Shown here: positions 28,297 to 39,427 of the stretch, in pieces
Position numbering within the stretch: position 1 is the stretch's first letter
Layout of the letters: each line of letters opens with the position of its first letter
NCBI GenBank assembly: GCA_037013685.1
Contig: CM072891.1
Span: 4,564,501 to 4,628,500 of the forward strand
Direction: 5' to 3'
DNA: 64,000 nt
Source of the DNA: Acridotheres tristis
Lineage: Eukaryota > Chordata > Aves > Passeriformes > Sturnidae
Made by a program: the position numbers and the translations under genes
The notes under the pieces: generated by a model
What the model was told of the DNA's origin: nothing
Seen by the model: the letters and a program-made list of their open reading frames with translations, nothing else
Database searches by the model: none

Positions 28297-28369
28297 GTTG
28301 CCTGCCGTAGAGAATAGGTTCGCTTCCAGCAGCGCTGCTGACCGCTGAGCCAACACCTACTGCACGCAT
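28283..28369 (-). other. Upstream ORF overlapping the FMN1 short-isoform start
   Basis: An ATG at 28369-28367 opens a 28-codon frame ending at TAA 28285-28283. It runs over the main ATG (28296) in a different phase. Its start context is weak (T at -3), whereas the main ATG context is strong. If transcription begins upstream of 28369, leaky scanning would be needed and the uORF could damp translation. Its effect is inference. Confidence 0.45.
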
Positions 28370-28630
28370 TCAGGCTGCCGGCGGGGCGCGGAACAGCCGG
28401 CCCGGCCCGGCCCGGCCCGGCCCGGCCCGCACAGGCCGCCGGCCTCCAGCGCTCCCGGCCGGGCCGCCCCGCCGCTCCTTCCGCCCCGGCCGTCGGGGGC
28501 CCCGCTCCGCCAAGGGAGCAGCAGAACGACCCACCGTAAGAAAAAAGTTCTCGGCAGCGTCTGGAACTTGTTGCCCCGCACAAGAGGGGTTTGTCACGGC
28601 ACTATCCTCGGCTGAAGCCTCGGCCAATGG
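28297..28630 (-). promoter_or_regulatory. FMN1: 5' UTR and core promoter region of the FMN1 internal first exon
   Basis: The sequence just upstream of the 28296 ATG is very GC-rich and untranslated in the coding frame, because TAG at 28359-28357 closes it. It contains at least six tandem GGCCC units at about 28399-28428, several GGGCGG-like patches, and an ATTGG (inverted CCAAT) box on the minus strand near 28622-28629. No TATA box is apparent. The transcription start cannot be placed from sequence alone. The open frames reading through this block in other phases are products of GC content, not genes. Confidence 0.6.
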
Positions 28631-29230
28631 TTCCCCCGGGGCTCCGCACCCCGCCGGGCTGCGCGCCCCCGGCTCCCGGCAGCTGCAGCAGCTACAGCAG
28701 CCGCCCCGCCGGGCCGAGCGCGCCGCCGCTGCTCCCTACTTCCTTGTCCCGGTGCGCCAGCGCTGGGTGGTTTTCAGCAGAAAATTCCTGACGGATTCCT
28801 TTGCATAGTCTTTCCACTAGGATAAAGAGCTTCTTTTGTAAATCCATAATCACCAAAAAGCGTCAAATGGAAGCCCGAGCGAACGACTCTGAAGTTTCCC
28901 GTGCCCCCTCCTGAAGCTCTTGCGGAGCCCCCAGTGCCCGGCCGGGCAGAGCCAACTCGGGTGAGCGCCCTTGAAGCAGAAGAAAGTAGGAAAAAATGAG
29001 GCTCTCTTCCGATTTGCTGGAGGTTTCATCTGGAATGCAGATTTCAGCCTCCAGGGCCATGAACAAAAACCAACGAGACTGGTTTCATATTACCACTGTC
29101 CTTGCCCTGCACAGCTCCTGCCGAGAGGTGCACACAGGTACTTATCAGAGACTGCGGCCGCGCCCAGCGACCGGCAGCGCCGGGCGGCGGGACAGGAGCG
29201 CCCAGGAGGGCCGGATTAACTGTTTAGAAA
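28360..29230. promoter_or_regulatory. CpG island, probable internal promoter of FMN1
   Basis: This is the only strongly GC- and CpG-rich interval in the window. It is densest at 28375-28780, with a second core at about 29145-29215 that contains GCGGCCGCGCCC. Everything around it is AT-rich intron. It abuts an exon that starts with an ATG and has no convincing upstream acceptor, so it is best read as the promoter of the short isoform. A CpG-island promoter could be bidirectional, but I see no plus-strand gene leaving it. Confidence 0.75.
28399..28428. repeat. GGCCC pentamer tandem repeat within the CpG island
   Basis: At least six GGCCC units in a row, just upstream of the short-isoform start codon and probably in its 5' UTR. 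The run is likely to form stable secondary structure and to vary in length. Confidence 0.88.
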
Positions 29231-32200
29231 TCGGACTGCCTTGTCCCTCTGCCCGGCACCAGCCTGGGATGGTTCCGATCCAGAACAATCTCTGCTGACA
29301 TATTCTGTGATTTTCACGGTCCGCACTGCTATCTGTGTGGGGTTTGTTTAGTTGAAACGAACAAGAGCACCTGAAATCTACAAAACTGTCAAACTCAACG
29401 TCAACAGAAACTGACAGGGATACTATATATGTTTTTTTTCAATACAGATGGAGAAAGTACAAAATACTCTTAAGCACTATTGACATTCAGAAAGTCAGTA
29501 ACATTTGGGGCAGCTTTCCATCACAGGTCTCCACTTTTGCTACATTTATTTTTTTTATTTTACCCAAGTTAAGGGGTCATTCTACAGTCAGCCATTTAGC
29601 TGTGATGAGTAATCTTAAGCAAGCAACATGGGGAAAACTGTCCTTTACAGGGAAATCAGCTGCAGAGCACACTGCTTTATGTGATTACCAAAAAACATTT
29701 ACTAAAAAGCTGAGTATTACAGCCAAAAAGCAGCAACAAAGTATCCCAACACATTCAGCTTTTGGTTTAAGGTTAAAAAATGTAGACTGTACAAAAACCA
29801 TTTGTTTGTCAACAGCAACAGCAAAAGCAAAAGCCATTGGTATCTCCTGCAGGAACAAAGTTCCTGAAAATCAGATTGTAATACTAAGGGCTTAGATGAA
29901 GCTTACAGACACCTTTTCAATTACAGGGTTGTGTGCATACCTATAGACAAAGGGCACTGGAATCATTCCCATCTTTATCTGTGAATTAACATGCAGCAAT
30001 GTCTTCTGCCCTGCTGCCTGGCATTTCCTTAGCAAGCTCTGGACTTGCTTCTCCGCTATGCTTAATCATCAGGTGCCATGGTCAGAAACAACTGACAGGT
30101 CAGGGCTTCCCTGGTTTCTTAGCTTAATACAGATTAATATCACAAAAAGAAGCTCTACATAAAGAAAGGGACAGAGTCCTCATCACTCCCTATGCCAACC
30201 TATTCTTAAAATACCAGAATTTATAAAAGCAGGTGGAAAGAAGCTACCTCAGTACTGGTGACTTGCCCCAAGACAAAATTTCTTGAAGGCAAATCTAAAG
30301 CAATTCTAAATTCCATTTTATGTCAAAATAAATAGGGAAAAGTGACAATAATACTGAACCAAAGTTTACTACATTTAAATGCACAACTGTTTTTATGTTC
30401 AATTACATGATTAATTGTTCATTGTTCTGATAAATTGTATGGTTATGTCTTGCTTATTTATTTATGTGTCTATTTTGGGGGGGGGTTGATTAACTTACGA
30501 TGGATAAACATTAAATCATATTTTCAAGAATGGCTTTGTTAGTCACTAACAAAAATATACCTCTGTGAACAACTTCATGATACCTTTTAAACTGAACATA
30601 CTGATTCAGATTATGCCAAAATATTTATTCATCTGTTTATATTAACAATAACCCACACCTAGAATAAAACTTCCCTGTAATAAAAAAGGGTCACCAAGCT
30701 GTAACAATCCTATGAATAGAAGGTTAGTTATTACAGCCACTATTTAACAATTTAAGATTTTAATGGACTTGTGAAAAGTTTCATTTAAAAGTGGACCTGA
30801 AACAGGAATCTCATCCTTTATGTCTAAACAACATCTCAAAAAATATAGGAGACCAGGATCAAATCAGAAGTGAAAAGGATGGTACTTTTAGTGTAAAGCT
30901 AAAGTTATAAAATATATTGAGGTGCTAGAAATCACAGAGTTGAACACTGAATAATTAAAGCTCCAGAAGCAGAAGTATACCCTATAAAACCAGAGGTAAT
31001 CTCACAAGCCTGCAGAAAACACTAGTTTATGTGTACTTTTTGTAGTAAACTCTAGGGAAGTGTGGAGAAATTTTCAAGCTTTTTGAGCTCTAGGATGAAC
31101 AAGGAAACTCATCTCTACATATACGCCCAGAGAAATGATATTTTGATATAAAAAAGAGATCATCATTGTGATGTAAAATAAGATGGAGCCAGAAGTATTT
31201 TAATGCTGGGTGGATGTCTCTCATAAAGAAGGTCTCTCTGAACAGGCTGTAACACTGCATCTAAAGGAACAACTTCAAAATCTTTAGAAAAAATCAGTTA
31301 TGGTTATATTACAAGCCTCTTTACTTAATAAAACTGACAACTCTCTGGTGCCTCAGAAAAGCCCTTAAAACCTGTCACAGCAACTTTCAAGGCAGTCAAT
31401 GCACTAATTATACAAAAGGATAACCATTCCTTACAGTTTAAAGCACATTTAACAATTCACACCCTTTTTGACCTACATTTCATCACAGACAGAAGTCACA
31501 CCTACAATTCACTATAGTTCTGTTCTTGAGGTGTCTAAAAGCTCACCTGAAGTAGGTTTTAAAATTGGCTTTGAAGACAACACACATTAAGCCAGAATAA
31601 GGTCATCTAATTTCTAGCACTATCATATGGCAGGCTCAACACTTCCTGACCCCGTATCTAGTCAGATTGCCTTTTCAGATCACTGTAATAACAAACTAGA
31701 TAAACATGAACAGGACAGAAAGACATTCTACAAAACAGCAAGGCTGCTGAACCGAAAACAAATATTCTACTGTTTTTCAAAATAAAGAATCCTAAATGAG
31801 GAAAAGTTTGCATAACTTATAGAAAATAATCATGGAATCAAATATGCACCAATTGTGTCAGGCTTCAGAAGAGCCACAAGAAGCAGCAGGCTCTGTTTGT
31901 AGTTCAGGTGGCTTGAACTGATCTGAAGTTCAGCTGACACAGTCTGCCCTCTGCCCTATCCTCAGCCTAACCTTTAATGTGCAGATTAATAATGGTCTTA
32001 ACATTCCCCTGCTCTCCTGTTGGTCTCTCCTGCTGATTACCTCATTTTAGACTTAGTATTTTAACCTGTTAAATGCTCTAAAATAGGAGAGGCAGGGAAG
32101 ATAGAAGAAAACCTATAAGGCCTTGATTTTCATCATTATTATCAGCCTTGTTGCCTCACTTAGACTATCATGTGAGCAGCTTTCCTGAGTTTTGAGGAAC

Positions 32201-33204
32201 TGGGTATCACCAACATAACTGCTTTAAATTTAAGTAATTAATTTTTGATGTAGCAACAGAAACATAGACTTGATGATTCTTATCAGAATTCAACAATACA
32301 CGATGTTAACAGAATGTATGGACACCAGATACATTGGTGTAAGGGTCTGTATAAATCCATCTATATAAATGCAAAGTGTTTTTTAACATTTTAATCTAAA
32401 TTCTGATTGACATTGAGAAATGGATTAGAGAATTTAAAAAAGCACTATAATAGCTATACAGCTATAAAATCAGAAAGCACATTAAAAACTCAGTTTACTA
32501 TTTTGCAGGAGTGCATACTGTATACTGTATAAATAAATACACGGAATATTAACCTGTAAAACCTATCATATGAAAATGCAATGGTAGATCTGAGACTGAA
32601 ATTCTAGAAAGATGTATTGACTGATCTGATTAATATGAGCAGACACACAAGTAACAAAGACTGGGAACAGAAGATCACTATAAACTGTGTAAGTAAGCTA
32701 AGTGAGATCTTTGCACGTTAAGACACAAAGGCTGGCACTTAGTGGTACAAAGAATAGAGATGAATTTTTAATCCTTTTCCAGGTTACTCTCTTTTCATCT
32801 TCTTTTCATTTCTACAGGCCTTTTGATATGATATAGTAATTTAAAGCTTAAAAAAAAGCTTTGTAAAATAAAATCCACACAGTTACATTCATTTACCATA
32901 GTTTTTAAAGTAATTATTAACTATTAATTGCAATTTTAGCTGCATTTTCACATCTCACTTATGTGCTTTTTTTTATGTATAAAAAAATAGGGTGGAGTTT
33001 CATTTCTATTTTGTTTCATTACCTTCTGTATCTCTGTATTTACCCCTGCCTAAGGTTTAAAATCCAATGCAGGATGTTTTTTCATGCTTCTGGTGTAGGT
33101 TGTGCATCTAAAAGTCCTGCTAGCATAGAATTCATTCACTCTCTCTCTCATCTGCTTTATCTACCGTGTTCCAACTAACAGAAACATAGAAAAAGCTTTT
33201 CAAT

Positions 33205-34030
33205 AACATAATGGACAAGCAGGAGAAGTGGGCCAATGGGGATATTATGAGGTTAAACGTGACCAAGTGCAGGGTGCTGCACCCAGGTTGGGCAACCCCC
33301 GGGATCAGCCCAGGCTGGGGATGGACAGGTGAGAGCAGCCCTGCCCAGAAGGACCTGGGGGTGCTGCTGGAGGAGAGGCTGGACATGACCCAGCCATGGG
33401 CACTCCCAGCCCAGAGAGCCAAGGGTGTCCTGGGCTGCATCCAAAGCAGCGTGGGCAGCAGGGCCAGGGAGGGGATTCTGACCCTCTGCTCTGCTCTGTC
33501 AGACCCCACCTGCAGGGCTGCACCAGCTCTGGGGTGCCAGCACAGCAAGGACAGGGACCTGCTGGAGACACTCCAGGGGAGCCCACCAAGATGATCAGAG
33601 GGATGGAACATCTGTCCTGTGAAAACAGGCTGAGAAAGTTGGGGCTGTTCAGCCTGGAGAATGGTCTGGGGAAACCTTACAGCACCTTTCAGTACCTGAA
33701 GGGAGCTACAAGAAAGCTGGAGAGAGCCTTTTACAAGGGCCTGGATTGCTAGGACAAGGGATAATGGCTTAAAACTCAAAGAGAGTAGGTTTTAGATTAG
33801 ATATTAGGAAGAAATTCTTTGCTTGTGAGGGTGGTGAACAGGCTGAACTGGAATAGGCTGCTCAGAGATCTGGATGCCCCAGCCCTGGAAGTGTTCAAGC
33901 TCAAGTTGGATGGGGCCCTGTGCAACCTGCTCTAGTGACAGGTGTCTCTGCCCATGGCAGGGGAGTTGTAATTAGATGATTTATAATGTCCATTCCAAAC
34001 CAAACCATTCCGTGATTCTGTAATTCCATA
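33205..34030 (+). mobile_element. CR1 LINE, 3' fragment (plus orientation)
   Basis: The element contains the decayed C-terminal part of the CR1 ORF2 reading frame (for example KDLGVLLEERLDM and KGVLGCIQSSVGSRAREGIL), followed by the CR1 3' UTR. It ends in the family's characteristic tail (CCATTCCGTGATTCTGTAATTCC). It is truncated at the 5' end and carries frame breaks, so it is dead. It lies within 400 bp of the telomere-like array. Open frames on the opposite strand across it are shadows. Confidence 0.9.
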
Positions 34031-34422
34031 AGCAAACACTAGTATCTTTATATGCACATACACAATTATATTACACAATAATGTTAGAATGCTCCTAATC
34101 TAGAGCAAGCAGAGCTTTTCAATAAATAGATTTTTCATATTGCCATTATAAATATAACTGCATTTTAAAACAACAGTGCCAAACTTCTCATCAGTCAGGC
34201 TAAAGGTTTTCTTCTAAAAGCAGAAAAGGACAACAGATAACATGACTGGGTGTAGTGCAATGGTAAGTAAATAAATGTGTCTATTTTAGATGTTATTTCC
34301 TGGGGACATCATCTTAGCTTCAGAATTGCTCTCCAGACACTGGCTCCTTTTTTACCACAATTGTCTTACCGTCCAGTCCAATGACAGGGAAGACAATATC
34401 TGGGTGTGACATCCTCCCCTGA

Positions 34423-35898
34423 CTTAACCCTAACTCATACATTCCAACTAAAACCCTAACACCTAACTCATGACCCTAACTCCCAACTCATAACCCACAC
34501 CCTACCTCCTACCTCTAACCCTAACCCTAACCCAAAACCTAAAGCTAACCCTAAACCTAACCCTAACGCTAACTCTAACCCTACCTCTAACCCTAACCCT
34601 GATAACCCAAACCCTAACTCATACATTCCAACTATAACCTAACTCCTAACTCATGACCTTAACTCCCAACTCATAACCCAAACCCTAACTCCTAACTATA
34701 ACCCTAACCCTAACCCAAACCCTAACCCTAACTCTAATCCTATCCCTAACCCTAACCTTAACAGTAACCCTAACTTAACCCAAACCGTAACTCCTAACCC
34801 AAACCCTAACTCATTGATTCTAACTCTAACCTTAACTCCTAACGCATGACCCTAACTCCCAACTCATACACCACACGCTAACTCCAAACTCTAACCTTTA
34901 CCCAAACCCAAAACCCAACCCTAACCCTAACGCTAACCCTAATCATAAACCTAATCCTAACCTAACACAAAACCTAACTCCTAAACCAAACTCTAAACCC
35001 GAACGTCTAGATAAAACACTAACTGCTAACTCGTAACCCTAACACCGAGCTCATACACCTAATACTAGATCCTAACCCTAACCCTAATCTTAACAGTAAC
35101 CCTAATATAACCCAATCCCTAACTCATAACCCAAACCTTAACTCACAGATTCTAACTCTAACCTTAACTCCGAAGTCATGACAATAACTCCCAACTCATA
35201 ACCCAAACCCTAACTCCTAACTCTAACCTTTACCCTCACCCAAACACCAACCCTAACCCTCACCCTAACCCTAACCCTAACCGTAACCATAAACCTAACC
35301 CTAACTTAACAGAAAACCTAACTCCTAAACCAAAGCATAAACCCGAACGTCTTCATAAAACACTAACTGCTAACTCGTAACTCTAACTCAGAGCTCATAC
35401 ACCTAATCTTAGATCCTGACCCTAACCCTAACCTTAACAGTAACCCTAACCTAACCCAAACCCTAACTCCTAACCCAAACCCCAGTTCATTGATTCTAAC
35501 TCTAACCTTAACTCCTAACGCATGACCCTAACTCCCAACTCATAACCCACACCCTAACTCCTAACTCTAACCTTTACCCTAACCCAAACCCCAACCCTAA
35601 CCCTAACCCTAACCCTAACCCTAACCCTAACCCTAACCCTAACCCTAACCCTAACCCTAACCCTAACCCTAAACCTAACCCTAAACCTAACCCTAACCTA
35701 ACACAAAACCTAACTCCTAAACCAAACCCTAAGCCCTAACGTGTAAATAAAACTAACTGCTAACGCATAACCCTAACTCCGAGCTCATACACCTAATCCT
35801 AGATCCTAACCCTAACCCTAACTCCTAACCCAAACCCTAATTCATAGATTTAAACTATAACCCAAACTCCTAACTCATGACCCTAACTCCCAACTCAT
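34423..35898. repeat. Interstitial telomere-like (CCCTAA)n array with higher-order structure
   Basis: About 1.48 kb is built almost wholly from CCCTAA and variants (CTAACTC, CCAAAC, CATAAC). The longest nearly perfect run, about 13 CCCTAA units, lies at 35594-35672. Outside it the units are diverged but arranged in longer repeats. A block with TCATGACCCTAACTCCCAAC recurs near 34471, 34654, 34847, 35179, 35523 and 35878, giving spacings of about 183, 193, 332, 344 and 355 bp. A second module carrying CTAAACCAAA-like sequence recurs near 34981, 35325 and 35717. The C-rich strand is the plus strand throughout. It behaves like a satellite derived from telomeric repeats rather than a plain telomere remnant. 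Confidence 0.93.
35594..35672. repeat. Perfect telomeric core, about 13 CCCTAA units
   Basis: This is an uninterrupted hexamer run inside the diverged array. Its purity contrasts with its neighbours and suggests recent expansion, or a source region for the surrounding variants. Confidence 0.92.
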
Positions 35899-36307
35899 GT
35901 AGCCTGGTTTTGGCCTCTATCTTTCTTACAGGCTACTTCTATCAGGGCTGTAGTCCAAAAAGATTCTGATGGCAGCAACTGCTGCAGCAGGCATCTCACT
36001 ACTGTTCTTTTGGCAGCTCCTCCTTCAATCCCATGTACTCATCTTGAAGGACAAAAATAATCTTGGAGATAGAAAGGCTCTGTAATTCAACCCTGAATTC
36101 TGTCCTAAAGAGAGTCACAGGGAGTGAGCTGCAGGATAAAGTGTCTTGGTTAGTCCTTAGCAGTCCATCAGCCCATGTTGAGCACCCTTTTTTTTAATAA
36201 AAATTAAGACTTTTGTTCTGAGTATTTTAAAAATAATAGAATAAATACTCTTCCTTTTTAACTACAGGAAACTGAAATTATTCCACTTTTTATAATGCAA
36301 TTAATTA

Positions 36308-36475
36308 GATTTTTAGACATAAAATATTTTGTAACATGTTAAAACAAACTGTTTACTAATCTCAGACATCTCTTATTTTACTCAAAATGTTGTTCTGTTT
36401 CCAGGATTTTTAGACATAAAACATTTCTTTAAAAAAATAATTTTCTCTTATTTCACTCAAAATGTTGTTCTTAAA
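36308..36475 (+). repeat. Local tandem duplication, period 97 bp
   Basis: GATTTTTAGACATAAAA occurs at 36308 and again at 36405. The downstream phrase CTTATTT(T/C)ACTCAAAATGTTGTTCT also occurs twice, about 84 bp apart. The second copy is missing part of the middle, so the unit was duplicated and then partly deleted. Confidence 0.8.
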
Positions 36476-37552
36476 TAGCCTTCATTTGTAACTCCTCCTG
36501 CTCTATATAAGGACTTTTAAATGCAGAAAAAGAATTTTCAAGGACTGTATACTTCCTGCTGTAGCATATATTTCTAGCAGCGATAACAGCTTTGTCACAG
36601 TTCCTCTCAGTTCAATTATTTGTTTTCATCTCAGCAGTTTATTACAAGGATAACCTGTACCTTCTCACTGGTACAAAACTATTCTAAATAATTATTATAA
36701 GAAAAGAAAGTTAGGACAAGAAATTTTATAACAAGCTCAAGAGAATACCAACAGTGGTTGCAAGCATTAAAAAGCATTAAATGTACTTTTAAGTGAGTTT
36801 TTTTATTTCCACCAATAGATGTCACTCTTGCACAAATTTGTCTTGTGTTTCTTTGCACAAACTGTATTATACAATCTAGTCTTTAAAGCAAATTCTTTCA
36901 ACCATTCAATCCTTCCCATGTTTTTTTCTTCTTCTACATTCTGTTCTCTTTCCTTCCAGCTTGAAAATTACTGCCAAAACGTGTCTCTGTAGGCTGCTTA
37001 CTGCTCACCCTGGGAGCATGTAAGTATTTCCAGCTACATTAAGCTGGCCTGACATTATGATGAACTCAGGTTGCCCTCTGAGGCTTCATTGTTTCATACC
37101 CCAGGAAGTTTAGAAACTGTCAAAATCATGGCCAGTCTGACTCCAGTGCCAGTTCAGCTTCTCCAAAACTCTGAGAAGCAGCAGCATGGCTTGCAGTGCT
37201 TGGGCTGCACACATGCACATGTGCACACACACAGCTTGCTCCTGCAATGCATTTCCAGGAAACAACTAATGTAAACTAAACACCCATCAAGATTTTAGAA
37301 ATGGAACATCACGTATCTTAATCTATTTACATAATTTCCAAATTTTTCCATATGTATTGCTCTAAGCTGCACAAAGACATATGGGCTCGCAGACCATCTG
37401 GAAAACTGTATCCCATCCAAAACTTTGCAGTTTGTCAGATATTTTGGAACATGCTTTTAGACTGACCCGAAATAAATGCATACAAAAAAATGTAATTGTA
37501 TATAATAAATGCTTGTTGAAATCCAATATAGCATGAATACAGTCCTACTCAC

Positions 37553-37728
37553 ATTCAGTTCCAGGCTCAGATGCAACACACTTCTGTTGATCTTCTCTTT
37601 CTCACTTGAATGAGGAAATGAGTTTGGGTGCCCCAGTCTACAATCCAGAACCCACGTATCTTCATCTCTGTTTGCCCCATCCAAAGTAGTCAGCTGTTCA
37701 GTGAAGTCATTCTTTAAAGCAGACTCTG
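37553..37728 (-). CDS. FMN1: FMN1 internal coding exon, long isoform (173 or 176 nt)
   Basis: The minus strand reads cccag|cag|AGTCTGCT at the 5' end and CTG AAT|GTGAGT at the 3' end, a near-consensus donor with GT at 37552-37551. The peptide includes FTEQLTTLDGANRDEDTWVL and EKEKINRSVLHLSLELN. It aligns with the human segment containing NEQTPKDLPNRDGGAWVLGY and EEREKSNRSELYLDL. The exon enters in phase 1, completing a codon begun by the final G at 63438, and leaves in phase 0, so the next residue is the Pro that opens the exon at 24826. Two acceptors three bases apart are possible: first exon base 37728 gives an extra Ala, and 37725 omits it. No independent start is expected; the TTG at 37741 lies in the acceptor tract. 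This exon is specific to long-isoform transcripts, because the short isoform begins downstream of it. Confidence 0.9.
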
Positions 37729-38717
37729 CTGGGAGGCCCAAAGTAAATTAAATTAAATTAAATAATTCTATGCATCTGCATATAATCCCTGCATACACAA
37801 AGTTCTGTATCTTTTTGAAACTCTAATACACACTATCCAACATGTGCACTTTCAGTTCTCCTGTTTGTTTAAAGCATAACAGAATGGTATAAAGGGGGTA
37901 CCAACTTTGTTTTGACTCTGAAAAAATCTTTTCCTCCTTAAATTTTGTGGGTCAGATCTAGCATAAAAAAAAAATGGGTTGCTTGTCTTTCCCCCATATA
38001 CAGACACAGACTAAGTTTTCACCTCTGCCAAGACACTCTTACTGGTCATTCTAAATGTGCTCATTATGCACACATATTTCAGAGGTGGGTGTGAAGTCTA
38101 AAATTACACTAAGGAAGTTCCCTAAACTGATTTGACAAACTTTTTAACATTGGCTAAACACAGCCTCAGTGAGGTGCCAATCCACCTTAGTCCCTTCCTT
38201 ACCCAAAGTGCATAAAAAGTGGAGCCTTTCAATAGGTAAAATCTTCAGTATAATTGCTTTTCTCCAGTAACCTTAAAACATAGTATCAGCCTGCTTTTGG
38301 AACGGTTTAGGTACAAACAGCCATGGATTTAATGGCAGAGGTAAGAACTAAACCTGTCAGCCACAGGTGTACTCCTGTATGTCATGCATTGCAAGCACTC
38401 AGCACTCTCCCTCCTGTTCACAGCATTGCTGGTTTATTGGATCCCCCCAAAACGTCTGTTTCTGCATGATAGCCTCCACTTTAGCAATGAGAAAACTTGT
38501 TAATTCCATGAAGTTAGTGTGTTCTCTGAAGTGTAATGTCTGACATAGGACAACATAACATCTCTTTTTATATTCTATAGGATATATACATATAGCCTCA
38601 TTTAGATATACCCTTTCATATACACAGACACATCCATCTTGGAACATTTTACCGGAATTACTTTAGATATTAGCACGATTGCTGGCTGATGCATATCACA
38701 GCTTAGCATTATAAAAG

Positions 38718-38838
38718 CAACCCTGGAAGATTTTAAGGCCAGATTTGATGGAGCTCTGGGAACCTGAACTAGTGAAAGATATCCCTGTCCATGACATGGA
38801 AGTTGGAACTAGATGGTGTTTATGATCCTGTTCAATCC
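38718..38838 (+). mobile_element. CR1 LINE 3' fragment (plus orientation), diverged
   Basis: GGAAGATTTTAAGGCCAGAT, CTAGTGAAAGATATCCCTGT and GTTGGAACTAGATGGTG follow the CR1 3' UTR order with many substitutions, and the terminal repeat is missing or decayed. This suggests an old copy. Confidence 0.7.
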
Positions 38839-39427
38839 AGGCCCTTCTCTGCTTCTTTTAATAGCACTTATAATTTTGTAATTTTTAGAAGTTTTTTCTT
38901 TTTCCATAACTCTAAAAGATATTTTAAAAAGAGGCACTACCATCAGAATCTGTAAGAATATTTGATTAAATATAGGCTGATTTTCAAACTTTCTGATAGC
39001 TTATGCTTAGTATTTAGTAATTTAGATGCCACACTGTATCAATAAGCATAACAAAGTATAATACTTGATAAAATGACCAATAATCCAAAGTACAAGTCAG
39101 TCTTATTGTGTGAATAAACTCATCTTTCATCTTATTCAGAAGAAATATGAGAAATCTATCAAAATACAGCAGTTCTGCAAAAGAGGATTACATATACCTT
39201 TACACATATCGAAATTATGCACTTCATATAATATTAAACTGTATCAAGATATTCAAACACAAGACAGCACATTTTAAGACATTCTCAAATCCAGATGTGC
39301 TATCTTTTAGACCAGGGATCTAAAGAGAGAATTGCTTTCTGACTTTCTGAGTCATTGGTCTTCTGTATATTTCTACACATTTGATAACATATTTCTTTTG
39401 TTGGCCCTTATGCCATTATGCAAGTGT

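Larger units (their letters stand above)
28631..37552 (-). other. FMN1: FMN1 intronic sequence between the 37.6-kb exon and the internal promoter
   Basis: For long-isoform transcripts this is part of one 12.7-kb intron running from 37552 to 24827. It contains the CpG island, AT-rich unique sequence at 29.3-33.2 kb with no repeat I recognise, a CR1 at 33.2-34.0 kb, the telomere-like array at 34.42-35.90 kb and a 97-bp duplication at 36.3 kb. No extra coding exon was seen. Confidence 0.75.

Noticed and set aside
28297..28356. A start for the short isoform 20 codons upstream, at GTG 28356
   Set aside because: It is not an ATG and follows directly after an in-frame TAG. The ATG at 28296 has a strong context and matches where the family's N terminus begins.
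28370..28790. Several 66-109 codon frames on both strands in the CpG island
   Set aside because: They overlap one another in most phases, are Gly/Pro/Ala/Arg-rich, and reflect the scarcity of stop codons in GC-rich DNA.
33132..33779. A 215-codon minus-strand open frame
   Set aside because: It is antisense to a CR1 fragment with clear plus-strand ORF2 similarity. The length is a by-product of CR1 base composition.
34423..35898. Reading the repeat block as a CRISPR array or as a true chromosome end
   Set aside because: Units are tandem hexamers without unique spacers. Unique sequence and FMN1 exons continue on both sides, so it is interstitial.
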